Source of the DNA: Marinobacter flavimaris
Lineage (GTDB): Bacteria; Pseudomonadota; Gammaproteobacteria; Pseudomonadales; Oleiphilaceae
Reading direction: 5' to 3'
DNA length: 64,000 nucleotides
NCBI RefSeq assembly: GCF_002933295.1
Contig: NZ_PSSW01000005.1
Coordinates: 186,001 to 250,000, forward strand
Below the pieces are notes generated by a model. That model made no database searches and was not told the origin of the DNA. It saw nothing but the letters and a program-made list of their open reading frames with translations. How positions within the stretch are numbered: position 1 is the first letter of the stretch; each line of letters opens with the position of its first letter. Shown one piece after another: positions 8,931 to 17,968 of this stretch. The position numbers were made by a program, and so were the translations under genes.

Positions 8931-9665
8931 ATGCACTGGATTCTGTTGCGGGGTCTGACTCGGGAACACGCCCACTGGGGCAGCTTCCCGGCTCGCCTTG
9001 GGGAGGCATTTCCCGAGCACCAGTTCCATCTGGTCGACCTGCCCGGGACGGGCGTGCGATATCGAGAAGACAGTCCGGCAACGGTAGCGGCGATTCGGGA
9101 AGCTGTCTCCAGGCACGTTAGCCATATCCCCGGTCCTTTCAGCATCCTGGCACTTTCCATGGGCGGTATGGTGGCCCTGGACTGGGCCCAGCAGGCTGCG
9201 GATGGTCAGATCCAGAACCTGGTCCTGATCAATACCAGTTCCGGCTTCAGCCCGCCCTGGAAACGCATGCGGCCTGGGGTCTGGCCGCGAATTCTGCGGC
9301 TGCTGGCCCGTCAGGAGTTGTTTGACCGTGAGCGGGATATTCTCCGGCTCACGTCTAACCGTGAGGTGCCTCTGTCACTGGCAAAACAGTGGTACAGCAT
9401 ACAACGACAACGCCCCGTCAGTACCCGCAATGCGATCAACCAGTTGGCGGCTGCCGCCCGCTACAAACCCGGTGAAAAGCGTCCTGTGCCAGATGCCCTG
9501 ATTCTCGCCAGCCGCGGCGATCGCATCGTTCACTGGCGCTGCAGTTCTACGCTGGAGGAACGCTGGCAATGGACCATGAAACTGCACCCGGATGCTGGCC
9601 ATGACCTTCCACTGGACGACCCGGAGTGGATTATCCAGCAGATCCGCAACTGGCTGCCCCGGTAA
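8931..9665 (+). CDS. alpha/beta hydrolase
   Basis: 244 residues. The fold is indicated by ILLRGLTREHAHWGSFP (oxyanion region, with RG in place of HG), HLVDLPGTGVR, the nucleophile elbow LSMGGMVALDWA, LILASRGDRIVH (the acid Asp) and HPDAGHDLPLDDPEW (the catalytic His). The elbow is A-L-S-M-G rather than the usual G-x-S-x-G. It lies 41 bases after the M14 peptidase gene. It resembles BioH/carboxylesterase-type enzymes, but no substrate can be assigned. Confidence 0.82.
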   Translation: MHWILLRGLTREHAHWGSFPARLGEAFPEHQFHLVDLPGTGVRYREDSPATVAAIREAVSRHVSHIPGPFSILALSMGGMVALDWAQQAADGQIQNLVLINTSSGFSPPWKRMRPGVWPRILRLLARQELFDRERDILRLTSNREVPLSLAKQWYSIQRQRPVSTRNAINQLAAAARYKPGEKRPVPDALILASRGDRIVHWRCSSTLEERWQWTMKLHPDAGHDLPLDDPEWIIQQIRNWLPR

Positions 9666-9756
9666 CGCCGGTTGCTTGACGCAACTCTTCTTTCCGGTCA
9701 GTCTTCTCGTTTTGAACCGTCAAAGCCGCCATTGATCAGGAACGGAGCCGATAATA

Positions 9757-10374
9757 ATGAAAATCTTCGAAACCAAAACCGCCCCTAACCCCCGCCGCGT
9801 GCGCATGTTCATGGCCGAGAAAGGCCTGTTGGACAAGGCTGAATTCATCGAGATTGACCTGCAGAAGGGTGAAAACCTGACACCTGAATTTGTCGCCCGA
9901 AATCCGATGAAGAAAGTGCCTGTGATGGAACTGGATGACGGCACCTGTATTGCCGAGACCATGGCAATCTGCCGCTATTTCGAAGAGAGCTACCCGGACA
10001 CGCCGACCCTGATGGGCGACACCCCGCTTGAAAAAGCCCAGCTTGAGCAGTGGCTCCGGTGGATAGAGTTGTTCTTCTTCATGCCTACTGGCATGTGTTT
10101 CCAACACACCACCGGCTACTTCAAGGACCGGATGAACCCGATCAAGGAGTGGGGCGAGGAGTGCGGCAAGAGCGTTGAGAAGTTCATGCACTTCCTCGAC
10201 AAGCAGCTCGAAGGCAAGGAATACATCTGCTGCGACCGCTTTACGGCCGCCGATATCAACGCCTTCACAACAGTGGCATTCGCCCGGGTGGTGGGCATCC
10301 GGATCAAACCTGAGCAGGCCAATCTGCAGGCCTGGTACGACCGCATCAAGGAACGCCCCTCTGCCCAGGTTTGA
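9757..10374 (+). CDS. glutathione S-transferase family protein
   Basis: 205 residues. The N-domain begins MKIFETKTAPNPRRVRMFMA, where the Asn-Pro-Arg-Arg segment replaces the usual Ser/Cys catalytic site of many bacterial GSTs. KKVPVMELDDG (cis-Pro) and IAETMAICRYFEE (glutathione contact) follow. The C-domain has FTAADINAFTTVAFARV, the N-capping motif of the GST fold. GGAG lies 9 bases before the ATG. It is only distantly similar to the GST at 1573-2319, so the two look like separate subfamilies. It is close to the DUF4202 gene and may be co-transcribed. Confidence 0.87.
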   Translation: MKIFETKTAPNPRRVRMFMAEKGLLDKAEFIEIDLQKGENLTPEFVARNPMKKVPVMELDDGTCIAETMAICRYFEESYPDTPTLMGDTPLEKAQLEQWLRWIELFFFMPTGMCFQHTTGYFKDRMNPIKEWGEECGKSVEKFMHFLDKQLEGKEYICCDRFTAADINAFTTVAFARVVGIRIKPEQANLQAWYDRIKERPSAQV

Positions 10375-10410
10375 GCCACAGGCCAGTCAGAAACCAGAAG
10401 AGAGATCTTA

Positions 10411-11022
10411 ATGACCACAACGGATTCAAGACTCCAGTGCGCGCTGGCGTCTATTGACGCAGCCAATAAGGCCGACCCCAATCAGGAGTCTTTCGACAAC
10501 GAACGCCTCCCGAAGGAATACGCCTACAGCCTGCACATGACCCGCTGGCTGTTCGAGCTTGAATCCGACCCTTCCGAACGCATGCAGATCGCCTGCCGCG
10601 CCCAGCACATTGAGCGGTGGACGATGCCGCGGAAGGACTATCCGGAAGGTCGTAAAGCCTATTACCAGTGGCGTCAGGCCTGTGGCCGTATGCATGGCCG
10701 GCGTGCTGCAGAAATCATGGCGGATTGTGGCTACCCGAAGGAGGAGTGCGATCGGGTGGAGACCATCCTGACCAAGCGCGAACTGAGGCAGGATGCCGAC
10801 ACTCAACTGCTGGAGGACGTGGCCTGCATGGTCTTCCTGGAACGATATTTCGCAGATTTCTATGAGGAAAAAGCGGACTACGATCGGGAGAAGTGGCTAC
10901 GCATAGTGCGCCGGACCTGGGGCAAGATGTCGCCCCGTGGGCACGAGGCGGCACTCAAGCTGGCAGAGGGGATGCCGGCGCACCTTCTGGAACTTTTGCA
11001 GGAGGCTTTGGCCGACGCCTAG
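10411..11022 (+). CDS. DUF4202 domain-containing protein
   Basis: 203 residues, soluble and mostly helical. The strings ALASIDAANKADPNQE, CRAQHIERWTMPR, YYQWRQACGRMHGRRA and QLLEDVACMVFLERYF match the DUF4202 family. The spacing of ACRAQHIERW and LLEDVACMVFLE recalls the H...D ligand pattern of HD-type metal hydrolases, so a metal-dependent phosphohydrolase role is possible but unproven. The gene starts 36 bases after the GST gene, with AGAGAG upstream. It ends 29 bases before a large inverted-repeat element that separates it from the convergent trpC. Confidence 0.8.
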   Translation: MTTTDSRLQCALASIDAANKADPNQESFDNERLPKEYAYSLHMTRWLFELESDPSERMQIACRAQHIERWTMPRKDYPEGRKAYYQWRQACGRMHGRRAAEIMADCGYPKEECDRVETILTKRELRQDADTQLLEDVACMVFLERYFADFYEEKADYDREKWLRIVRRTWGKMSPRGHEAALKLAEGMPAHLLELLQEALADA

Positions 11023-11051
11023 CATCAAATGCCTGTTGCGAACTTTTGTGC

Positions 11052-11162
11052 ACAGTCCAGCGGGTACGACCTGCCAAAATACGCTGTGAATACCTCCCTG
11101 TACGCTCGGCTCCGCCATCCATGGCTCCGCACGATTTTGGCAGGTCGTACCCGCCGAACTGT
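11052..11162. repeat. conserved-loop/variable-arm inverted repeat, copy 1
   Basis: The arms are 11052-11080 and 11134-11162. The 29 bases per side are complementary apart from two G-T wobble positions, and the inner 19 are perfect. The 53-base loop (11081-11133), read on the minus strand, holds GCCATGGATGGC, GCCGAGC, ACAGGGA and GTATTCAC. These align with the loop of copy 2 (12050-12105). The arm sequence differs from the other three copies. It sits between the convergent ends of the DUF4202 gene and trpC. It has no U tract and no ORF. Confidence 0.85.
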
Positions 11163-11175
11163 TTAAACTTGTGAG

Positions 11176-11997
11176 TTAGCCTTTTGGAAAGAACAGTTCT
11201 TGAAGTTTCTGGCCAGGCTCTTCCGCCCGCATAAACGATTCCCCCACAAGGAAACCGTAAATCCCGCGAGCAGTCATCGCTTCTACGTCGCTGCGGGTCA
11301 TGATGCCACTTTCCGTAATGGTCAGCCGGTCCTGGGAGATCCGCTCATGCAGGTCAAACGTGGTGTCCAGCGAAACATCGAAGGTATGCAGATTGCGGTT
11401 GTTGATGCCGACCAGAGGCGTCGTCAGCGTCAACGCATCATCCAGTTCCTCGCCATCGTGCACTTCGACCAACACATCCAGCCCGATCTCATGGGCAATA
11501 CCTTCCAGCTCTTGCATCTGGTCTTTGGTCAGGCAGGCGGCGATCAGAAGGATGCAGTCGGCGCCAATGGCCCGGCTCTCGTAGACCTGATAGGGCGCGA
11601 CCATGAAGTCCTTGCGGATCACGGGCAGACTGCAGGCATTGCGGGCGGCGACAAGGTAGTCCTCGTGGCCCTGGAAGAAGTCGCGGTCGGTGAGTACCGA
11701 CAGACAAGCGGCGCCTCCGTTCTCGTAGCTTTCGGCAATGACCGCTGGCTCGAAGGGGTCTCGCAGAATGCCCTTGCTCGGCGAGGCTTTTTTGATCTCG
11801 GCGATAACAGCGGGAGTCTGCTTTTCAATTCGGCTGCGCAGAGCGTTGGCGAAGCCTCTGGCTGCTGGTTGGTCCCCAGCCATGGCTTTCAGGTCGGCAA
11901 CCGAAACCCTTGGTTTCCGCTCGTCAATTTCTTCCCACTTGCGGTCCACGATCTTGCGAAGAATGGTGGGAGTCTTGTCCAAATGTCGTTCAGTCAT
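11176..11997 (-). CDS. trpC: indole-3-glycerol phosphate synthase
   Basis: 273 residues with a TIM-barrel fold. It cyclises carboxyphenylamino-deoxyribulose phosphate to indole-3-glycerol phosphate. Key blocks are [11 protein letters not shown] (catalytic Lys), [19 protein letters not shown] (second Lys), [30 protein letters not shown] and [15 protein letters not shown] is the phosphate-binding end. The start is the ATG at 11997. The frame remains open upstream to 12078, but that extension would translate repeat copy 2 and lacks family homology. A gap of 166 bases filled by that repeat separates it from trpD, unlike the tight trpGDC of many pseudomonads. Confidence 0.95.
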   Translation of the reverse strand: MTERHLDKTPTILRKIVDRKWEEIDERKPRVSVADLKAMAGDQPAARGFANALRSRIEKQTPAVIAEIKKASPSKGILRDPFEPAVIAESYENGGAACLSVLTDRDFFQGHEDYLVAARNACSLPVIRKDFMVAPYQVYESRAIGADCILLIAACLTKDQMQELEGIAHEIGLDVLVEVHDGEELDDALTLTTPLVGINNRNLHTFDVSLDTTFDLHERISQDRLTITESGIMTRSDVEAMTARGIYGFLVGESFMRAEEPGQKLQELFFPKG

Positions 11998-12024
11998 TAG
12001 CGGCCTGCAAGTAGTTAGCGAGAG

Positions 12025-12130
12025 CCGGTGGGGCAGGGCTTTCCAAAACTGTCTGCAGCCATGGATGGCTGCAGCCAAGCCCTACAGGGACGTATTCACG
12101 GGCGTGTTTTGGAAAGCCCTGCCCCACCGG
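12025..12130. repeat. conserved-loop/variable-arm inverted repeat, copy 2 (inside trp operon)
   Basis: Perfect 25-base arms at 12025-12049 and 12106-12130 enclose a 56-base loop. The loop contains GCCATGGATGGC, GCCAAGC, ACAGGGA and CGTATTCAC and aligns with copy 1 on the opposite strand. The arms (GGTGGGGCAGGGCTTTCC core) are unrelated to those of copies 1 and 4; they share only a short AGGGCTTTCC segment with copy 3. It lies between trpD and trpC and would form a very stable stem in the trp mRNA. Confidence 0.87.
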
Positions 12131-12163
12131 GTCGTCCTGCCGAAATCCGGCAGGCTTATCCGA

Positions 12164-13192
12164 TCAAAAGCACTGAGAAAAATCAGCCAGCTCCGACATC
12201 TTGCCGGCGGCGAGGCCAGAGCCCATGGCGTCCAGGGCCATATCGACGCCTTCTTTGGCGTTGCTTGCCAGCCCAGCTACATAAATCGCTGCGCCGGCGT
12301 TCAGGGCAATCAGATCCCGGGCTTTCTCGGACATTTCGTCGTGGCCTCGACCAAACGCGGCGCGGATCAGCTTCAGGGAATCTTCGGCGGTATCGACGGT
12401 CAGGCCCACCAGCGCCTGGCTCTTGATGCCCAGGTCCTCCGGGGTGATGTCGTATTCGGTGACTTCGCCGTTCTTCAGCTCCGCCACATGGGTCGCGCTG
12501 GCCAGACTGATCTCGTCCAGGCCATCCTTCGAGCAAACCACCATGATGTGCTCCGCCCCCAGTCGATGCAGCACTTCCGCCATCGGGCGACACAGCTCCC
12601 GGTTGAACACGCCCACCAGTTGGCGTTTAACACCCGCCGGATTGGTCATCGGGCCGAGGATGTTGAAAATGGTCCGGCAGCCCAGCTCCTTGCGGGGGCC
12701 AATGGCGTGCTTCATGGCGCCATGATGGGCCGGGGCGAACATGAAGCCGACACCGATTTCCTCGACGCAGCGGGCCACTTCCTCCGGTTTCATGCTCAGG
12801 TTGATACCCAGCTTTTCCAGAAGGTCGGCACTGCCGCTCTTGGACGAGACGGCCCGGTTGCCGTGCTTGGCCACGAAGCCGCCGGCCGCGGCCACCACGA
12901 ATGAGGCGGCGGAAGACACGTTGAACAGGTTGGCGCCATCGCCGCCGGTACCAACGATGTCCACCAGAGGCTCGGCCTTGACCGTTACCTTGGTGGCCAG
13001 CTCGCGCATTACCTCGGTGGCGCCGGTGATTTCATCAATGGTTTCGCTTTTCAGACGCAACCCCATCAGAAACGCGCCGATCTGGGCGTCCGTGGCCTCG
13101 CCGTTCATGACGATGCGCATCACGTCCTTCATTTCCTCCCGGGACAAATCCAGGTTGGAGGCAATGCGGTTGAGAGCTTCTTTCATGTCCAT
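12164..13192 (-). CDS. trpD: anthranilate phosphoribosyltransferase
   Basis: 342 residues, the usual length. It transfers the phosphoribosyl group of PRPP to anthranilate. The glycine-rich PRPP site [16 protein letters not shown], the [18 protein letters not shown] block and the metal/diphosphate DGLDEIS motif are all present, as is GPMTNPAG. It is 11 bases downstream of trpG and so surely co-transcribed. A repeat element follows its stop codon before trpC. Confidence 0.96.
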   Translation of the reverse strand: MDMKEALNRIASNLDLSREEMKDVMRIVMNGEATDAQIGAFLMGLRLKSETIDEITGATEVMRELATKVTVKAEPLVDIVGTGGDGANLFNVSSAASFVVAAAGGFVAKHGNRAVSSKSGSADLLEKLGINLSMKPEEVARCVEEIGVGFMFAPAHHGAMKHAIGPRKELGCRTIFNILGPMTNPAGVKRQLVGVFNRELCRPMAEVLHRLGAEHIMVVCSKDGLDEISLASATHVAELKNGEVTEYDITPEDLGIKSQALVGLTVDTAEDSLKLIRAAFGRGHDEMSEKARDLIALNAGAAIYVAGLASNAKEGVDMALDAMGSGLAAGKMSELADFSQCF

Positions 13193-13203
13193 GTGTCGGC
13201 CTC

Positions 13204-13785
13204 TTATTGTGTTCTCAGAAAGTTGCGCAGCAGCTCGTGACCCTGTTCCGTCATAATAGACTCCGGATGGAACTGCACACCCTCAATGGGCAGCGTCTTG
13301 TGGCGAACCCCCATGATTTCCTCGATGGAACCGTCGTCGTTGCGGGTCCAGGCAGTCACTTCCAGGCAGTCGGGCAGGGTGGTCTTGTCGATCACCAGGC
13401 TGTGGTAGCGGGTCGCCTGCAGCGGGTTGCTCAGGCCACGGAATACGCCGGTGTCCTTGTGGAATACCGGGGACACCTTGCCGTGCATGACCCGGCCGGC
13501 GCGGATAACGTCACCGCCGTAGACCTGGCCAATGGCCTGATGGCCGAGGCAGATGCCCAGGATCGGAACCTTGCCGGCGAAATGCCGGATGGCCGCCATG
13601 GAGATGCCAGCCTCGTTCGGGGTGCAGGGCCCGGGGGAAATCACCAGACGTTCCGGGTTCAGGGCTTCAATCTGTTCGATGGTAATTTCATCGTTGCGGT
13701 GCACCTGCACGTCGGCACCCAGTTCGGCCAGATACTGCACCACGTTGTAGGTGAAGGAATCGTAGTTATCGATCATCAGCAACAT
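13204..13785 (-). CDS. trpG: anthranilate synthase glutaminase component
   Basis: 193 residues, class I glutamine amidotransferase. It has the oxyanion [11 protein letters not shown] segment, the nucleophile Cys in [15 protein letters not shown], and the His-Glu pair in GVQFHPESI. It supplies ammonia from glutamine to TrpE. Some gammaproteobacteria use one TrpG/PabA protein for both tryptophan and folate synthesis; the trpD-adjacent position here points to tryptophan. It begins 16 bases after the trpE stop. Confidence 0.95.
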   Translation of the reverse strand: MLLMIDNYDSFTYNVVQYLAELGADVQVHRNDEITIEQIEALNPERLVISPGPCTPNEAGISMAAIRHFAGKVPILGICLGHQAIGQVYGGDVIRAGRVMHGKVSPVFHKDTGVFRGLSNPLQATRYHSLVIDKTTLPDCLEVTAWTRNDDGSIEEIMGVRHKTLPIEGVQFHPESIMTEQGHELLRNFLRTQ

Positions 13786-13801
13786 AATCTGTTCCTCCGC
13801 C

Positions 13802-15289
13802 TCAGTGGTCGAAATCGTTGTAGGTCATGGCCACCGCGCGGAAAATGGCGCGGCCCTTGTTCATGGTTTCCTTCCACTCGAGGCGGGGCACCGAATCGGC
13901 CACCACGCCGGCGCCGGCCTGGATGTGCAGGGTGTTGTCCTTGATCACCGCTGTGCGGATGGCAATGGCGGTGTCCATGTTGCCGTTGAACGACAGATAG
14001 CCCACGGCGCCGCCGTAGACCCCACGCTTGACCGGCTCCAGTTCGTCGATAATCTCCATGGCCCGGATCTTGGGCGCACCGCTAAGGGTGCCGGCGGGCA
14101 GGGTGGCGCGCAGCACGTCCAGGCAGCTGGTGTTGTCTTTCAGCCGGCCGGTGACGTTGGAGACGATATGCATCACGTGGGAGTAGCGCTCCACGATCAT
14201 CTTGTCGGTCAGCCGGACCGTGCCGGTTTCCGACACCCGGCCGGCATCGTTACGGCCCAGGTCGATCAGCATCAGATGCTCGGCAATTTCTTTCGGATCA
14301 GCCAGCAGCTCTGTTTCCAGCGCCTTGTCCTCGGCATCGGTGGCGCCGCGCTTGCGGGTGCCGGCGATCGGCCGAACCGTCACTTCCTCGTCTTCCACCC
14401 GGGCCAGGATTTCCGGGGAGGAGCCGACGATGTGGAAGTCACCCAAATCCAGGAAATACATGTAAGGGGAAGGATTCAGTACCCTGAGCGAGCGATACAG
14501 GTTCAGCGGTGGCGCCTCGAAGGGAATCGACATGCGCTGTGATATCACCGTCTGCATGACATCGCCGTCGAGCACGTAGCCCTTGATCTTGTCTACCGCG
14601 GCTTCGAATTTGTCCTGGGTAAAGCCGGAAATAAAGTCGCTCTCGTCCACGGCTTTTCCGCGCAGGTGTTCTGGGGTGCGGGGCGCGTCAGCGGTCTGCC
14701 TGTGCAGATGGTTCTCCAGCTGATCAATGCGGCTCTGCGCCGTTTCGAAGGCGCCCTCAATGGCCGGATCGGCATGGACAATCAGATGCAGCTTGCCCCG
14801 CAGGTTGTCGAATACCACGATCTCGTTGGACACCATCAACAGGATGTCCGGAGTGCCGATTTTGTCCGGCGGACAGCTCTTGCGCAGCCGTTTTTCGATG
14901 TAGCGCACGGTGTCGTAGCCGAAGTAGCCCACCAGGCCGCCATTAAAGCGGGGCAGCTCATCCAGATCCGGTGCATGGAAGCGTTTCTGATAGGCTTCGA
15001 CAAAGGCGAGCGGATCGTCCACTTCCTCGGTTTCAACAACCTCGCCGCCGCGGCTGATCTCCACCCGGTGGTCGAAGACCTTCAGTACTTCGTGACTGGG
15101 CAGGCCGATGATCGAATACCGGCCCCATTTCTCTCCGCCCTGAACGGATTCGAACAGATAGGAATAGGGTCCGCTGGCGAGTTTGAGGTAGGTGCTCAGG
15201 GGCGTGTCGAGGTCGGCCAGTACCTCACGATACACAGGGATGCGGTTAAAGCCGGCGTCGGCGAGCTCAATGAATTGCTCGGGTGTCAT
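13802..15289 (-). CDS. trpE: anthranilate synthase component I
   Basis: 495 residues. It converts chorismate to anthranilate using ammonia from TrpG. The N-terminal domain has [16 protein letters not shown], which is the region forming the Trp feedback site. The C-terminal chorismate-binding domain shows [38 protein letters not shown] and [12 protein letters not shown] place the start at the ATG at 15289, with AGGA 9 bases upstream. A frame extension to 15343 would overlap leader RNA structure and has no ribosome-binding site. A 232-base interval to gph holds a candidate Trp leader peptide. Confidence 0.95.
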   Translation of the reverse strand: MTPEQFIELADAGFNRIPVYREVLADLDTPLSTYLKLASGPYSYLFESVQGGEKWGRYSIIGLPSHEVLKVFDHRVEISRGGEVVETEEVDDPLAFVEAYQKRFHAPDLDELPRFNGGLVGYFGYDTVRYIEKRLRKSCPPDKIGTPDILLMVSNEIVVFDNLRGKLHLIVHADPAIEGAFETAQSRIDQLENHLHRQTADAPRTPEHLRGKAVDESDFISGFTQDKFEAAVDKIKGYVLDGDVMQTVISQRMSIPFEAPPLNLYRSLRVLNPSPYMYFLDLGDFHIVGSSPEILARVEDEEVTVRPIAGTRKRGATDAEDKALETELLADPKEIAEHLMLIDLGRNDAGRVSETGTVRLTDKMIVERYSHVMHIVSNVTGRLKDNTSCLDVLRATLPAGTLSGAPKIRAMEIIDELEPVKRGVYGGAVGYLSFNGNMDTAIAIRTAVIKDNTLHIQAGAGVVADSVPRLEWKETMNKGRAIFRAVAMTYNDFDH

Positions 15290-15322
15290 GGTACGGTTTC
15301 CTGAAATCTGATCTGCATTGTG

Positions 15323-15344
15323 GATGAAAGCCTGTGCTTCCATC
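15323..15344 (-). promoter_or_regulatory. hairpin in trpE leader RNA
   Basis: On the transcribed strand GATGGAAGC and GCTTTCATC form a 9-bp stem with one G-U pair and a 4-base loop, about 34 bases before the trpE start. It is not followed by a U tract, so it is not a standard intrinsic terminator. It may be part of a leader that controls trpE, together with the short Trp-rich ORF upstream. Confidence 0.4.
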
Positions 15345-15392
15345 AGGTGCTGCGGGCTCGACCAGCAGACGCCAGTCAGCCTCCGGGCCTGC

Positions 15393-15473
15393 TCAGCCGG
15401 TGCGCCATCGCCACCATCGTGTTGCGCGGGTTGTCAGGATGCCTCGCGCTGCAGTCAGATTCAGTCCCTGCAC
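15393..15473 (-). CDS. trpL: candidate Trp leader peptide
   Basis: A 26-codon ORF starting with GTG. GGGAG lies 9 bases upstream, and the peptide ends TRWWRWRTG. Three of the last seven codons are Trp, two of them in tandem, which is the classic composition of a trp attenuator leader. It begins 49 bases after the gph stop and ends about 100 bases before trpE. The stop codon overlaps an AGCAG that can pair with a downstream CUGCU (15364-15368), which in turn could pair with CAGCA at 15348-15352. The leader logic is therefore plausible, although no U-tract terminator is visible. The call rests on composition, position and the ribosome-binding site. Confidence 0.62.
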   Translation of the reverse strand: MQGLNLTAARGILTTRATRWWRWRTG

Positions 15474-15521
15474 GGCAGGAATCTCCCGTAAAGAAGTGCT
15501 CAATGTAAGTTCCTTGTGAGG

Positions 15522-16211
15522 TTACAAAAGCTCGGCCAGCGAATCAACAACCGCGTCGGCGCCCAGAGTATCCACCGCAGGCCCGTAGTTATACCCGTAC
15601 CGCACCGCCACACAGGGAATGCCCGCGGCCAGTGCCGCGTTAATATCCGCTGCGGAGTCGCCCACCATGACCGTGGTTCCGCGGGTGCCACCCAGGGTTT
15701 CCATGGCATGAAGCAGGGGAGCGGGGTCCGGTTTCTTGACCGGCAGGGTGTCACCACCCACGGTCAGGTCGAACCAGTGATCCAGTCCCATTTGCTCAAG
15801 CAGCGGTGCCACAAACTGTTCCGGCTTGTTGGTGACGATGCCCAGCCGGCAGCCCTGGTTCTTCAGATGCGTGAGACAGGCCTCGACGCCGGCGTAGACT
15901 ACCGAATGCTGTCCGTTGAGCGTGCCGTAGGCGTGATAGAAAATCGCCAGGGCATCCTTGAACAGGGCCTCGTCTTTTGGTCGCGCCGGTTCCCAGTCCA
16001 CCTGGCCGGCCAGGGCCCGGCGCACCAGAACGCTGGCGCCATTGCCTACCCAGTTCCGTACCCGGTCAATGCCCGCCGGTGAGCGCCCAAGATGCGCCAG
16101 CATCTGGTCCACGGCGGCCGCCAGATCCGGTGCACTGTCCACCAGGGTGCCGTCGAGATCAAACAGGGCAACCCCCGGCCAGCGTGGATTGAACAGCCCT
16201 GCCAGGCTCAT
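15522..16211 (-). CDS. gph: phosphoglycolate phosphatase (HAD family)
   Basis: 229 residues. HAD motif I is [12 protein letters not shown], motif II lies in GIVTNKPE, the Lys is in KKPDPAPLL, and motif IV is [10 protein letters not shown]. It dephosphorylates 2-phosphoglycolate, which arises from DNA repair of oxidative ends. It overlaps the end of rpe by four bases and precedes the trp genes; rpe-gph-trpE is a well-known gammaproteobacterial order. Assignment to Gph rather than another HAD enzyme depends partly on this context. Confidence 0.9.
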   Translation of the reverse strand: MSLAGLFNPRWPGVALFDLDGTLVDSAPDLAAAVDQMLAHLGRSPAGIDRVRNWVGNGASVLVRRALAGQVDWEPARPKDEALFKDALAIFYHAYGTLNGQHSVVYAGVEACLTHLKNQGCRLGIVTNKPEQFVAPLLEQMGLDHWFDLTVGGDTLPVKKPDPAPLLHAMETLGGTRGTTVMVGDSAADINAALAAGIPCVAVRYGYNYGPAVDTLGADAVVDSLAELL

Positions 16212-16894
16212 TGGCTGATCACCCTGCGGGCCTGCTCCAGTTCTTCGCGCATGGCATCAATGGTGGTTTTATAGTCGTCGGTGTTAAAGATGGCAGATCC
16301 CGCCACGAAGGTGTCGGCACCGGCCTCGGCGATTTCCCGGATGTTCTCGGTCTTCACGCCACCGTCGATTTCCAGGCGGATATTGTAGTTACTGGCATCG
16401 ATGCGTTTGCGGGCCTCCCGGAGTTTGTCGAGCGTGCCGGGAATGAACTTCTGGCCACCGAAGCCGGGGTTGACCGACATCATCAGCACCATGTCCAGTT
16501 TGTCCATCACATGATCCATGTAATGCAGCGGCGTGGCCGGGTTGAACACCAGGCCCGCCTGGCAGCCACCGTCGCGGATCAGCTGCAGTGAGCGATCAAT
16601 GTGGTTGGTCGCTTCCGGGTGGAAGGTAATGTAACTGGCCCCGGCGTCGATAAACATACGGATGAGGTCGTCCACCGGCGACACCATCAGGTGCACATCG
16701 ATGGGGGCGGTCACGCCGTGCTTGCGCAGCGCCTCGCAGACCATGGGGCCAATGGTGAGGTTGGGTACGTAGTGATTGTCCATCACATCGAAGTGCACCA
16801 CGTCGGCGCCGGCGGCCAGCACGTTATCGACTTCCTCGCCAAGACGGGCAAAATCGGCGGACAGGATGGATGGGGCAATCAGGTAAGGGTTCAT
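16208..16894 (-). CDS. rpe: ribulose-phosphate 3-epimerase
   Basis: 228 residues, TIM barrel. It interconverts ribulose 5-phosphate and xylulose 5-phosphate in the pentose phosphate pathway. The metal and catalytic residues appear in [48 protein letters not shown] and [24 protein letters not shown] is the phosphate site. The start is clear, and the gene is the first of the rpe-gph-trp run. It is divergent from the DUF3530 gene across 117 bases. Confidence 0.95.
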   Translation of the reverse strand: MNPYLIAPSILSADFARLGEEVDNVLAAGADVVHFDVMDNHYVPNLTIGPMVCEALRKHGVTAPIDVHLMVSPVDDLIRMFIDAGASYITFHPEATNHIDRSLQLIRDGGCQAGLVFNPATPLHYMDHVMDKLDMVLMMSVNPGFGGQKFIPGTLDKLREARKRIDASNYNIRLEIDGGVKTENIREIAEAGADTFVAGSAIFNTDDYKTTIDAMREELEQARRVISQ

Positions 16895-17011
16895 GACGGC
16901 TCTCTCACAACAATGGATAATGGCTTGGTCAGCGGTCCCTGCCGCACATTCAGGATGGCTGCTAGTCTAACAGCTCAGTGGCGTTTTTTCGCAGTCAAAG
17001 GATCAGTATCT

Positions 17012-17968
17012 GTGCAGAGATTCGAGATTTACCGGCCCGGCGTGTTCTGGCTTTTTGTCCTGGCGCTGATGTGTGTCGCACCGTCCATCACCCTCGGGCA
17101 GGAAGAGAGCGGGACGGCCGGTGAGGCCGAAGGCGTCGAGGCGTCAGAGTCTGCGAGTCGGGCCCTGATCTGGACAGGCACCGGCGAACGCTCCCTGATC
17201 CAGCGTTTTCCCGAGTCAGCGGTATGGCTGGAGCTTGAGGAGGGTGATAGGTCGCTGGGCCTGTTCTACCCGGAAGCCAGGTTGCCGGCTCGCGGTGCGG
17301 TGCTGGTTCTGTCGGACGAAGGTGAAACTGCCGCTTCCGGGGTAACCGGCTCACTGGCAGCGGGGCTGGCTTCCCGGGGCTGGGCCGTCCTTACGCTTGG
17401 TCTGGAGTCGCCCTCTCCGGTTCTGAATGAGTTCCTGATGCGACCCGTGATGGAGCCGCCGGCGGCTGAAGCAGGCGCGGGCGAGGAGGGGGCATCAGAT
17501 TCAGTCATGATCGATGTCATGGCCTCATCCGAGAGTGCCGATGATCTTGAGGCGCGCTACAGAAGCCGCATCAACCAGATGCTGCAGGCAGGGCTGGCCC
17601 TGCTGGTTGAGCGGGGCTATGAAGCTCCGGCAGTTCTTGGTGTCGGGCGAGCCAGTATCCATGTGACCAACCGGGTACTGGATAGCGCCGATGCCTCTGC
17701 CCTGATCTGGGTGGCGCCTCGGTTTTATCCCGTTGACCGGTCAGGTCTGCCGGACCGTCTGGAGTCGCTCGGCACTGATTTGTTGGAGCTGTATCCACAA
17801 GGGACGGCTGATGATCAATCGGGCTGGAGTATTGGCATGCAGTTGCGGCGCGCCGGAATGAGCGGCTTTGAGCGACAACCGATTGCCTGGATCAGCCCTG
17901 CGCCTGAGACTCTGGGCGATGGCGTGGCCAGTCGTGTTGCCGCCTGGCTGGAATCCCGCGAGCGTTAG
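17012..17968 (+). CDS. DUF3530 family exported protein
   Basis: 318 residues. I start at GTG 17012 because AAGGA is 9 bases upstream and the next residues form a signal peptide (FWLFVLALMCVAPSITLG). The longer upstream open frame overlaps rpe and has no homology. The mature part shows an alpha/beta-hydrolase-like layout (GAVLVLSDEGETAAS, GWAVLTLGLESPSP, LGVGRASIHVTNRVL), but the nucleophile elbow is not a standard G-x-S-x-G. A Glu/Ala/Ser-rich insert occupies about residues 150-175. Function unknown. The stop overlaps the convergent J-protein gene by four bases. Confidence 0.78.
   Translation: MQRFEIYRPGVFWLFVLALMCVAPSITLGQEESGTAGEAEGVEASESASRALIWTGTGERSLIQRFPESAVWLELEEGDRSLGLFYPEARLPARGAVLVLSDEGETAASGVTGSLAAGLASRGWAVLTLGLESPSPVLNEFLMRPVMEPPAAEAGAGEEGASDSVMIDVMASSESADDLEARYRSRINQMLQAGLALLVERGYEAPAVLGVGRASIHVTNRVLDSADASALIWVAPRFYPVDRSGLPDRLESLGTDLLELYPQGTADDQSGWSIGMQLRRAGMSGFERQPIAWISPAPETLGDGVASRVAAWLESRER

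Noticed and set aside
11998..12078. Longer trpC frame starting at 12078
   Set aside because: The extra residues come from repeat copy 2 and have no TrpC homology. The ATG at 11997 fits the family length.
15290..15343. Longer trpE frame starting at 15343
   Set aside because: It lacks a ribosome-binding site and covers a leader hairpin. The ATG at 15289 has AGGA at the right distance.
15378..15419. [19 protein letters not shown] as a trpE leader
   Set aside because: It has no Trp codon and no ribosome-binding site. The overlapping GTG frame with three Trp codons is the better candidate.
16601..17011. Upstream extension of the DUF3530 gene
   Set aside because: It runs antisense through rpe. 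The GTG at 17012 has AAGGA and begins a signal peptide.
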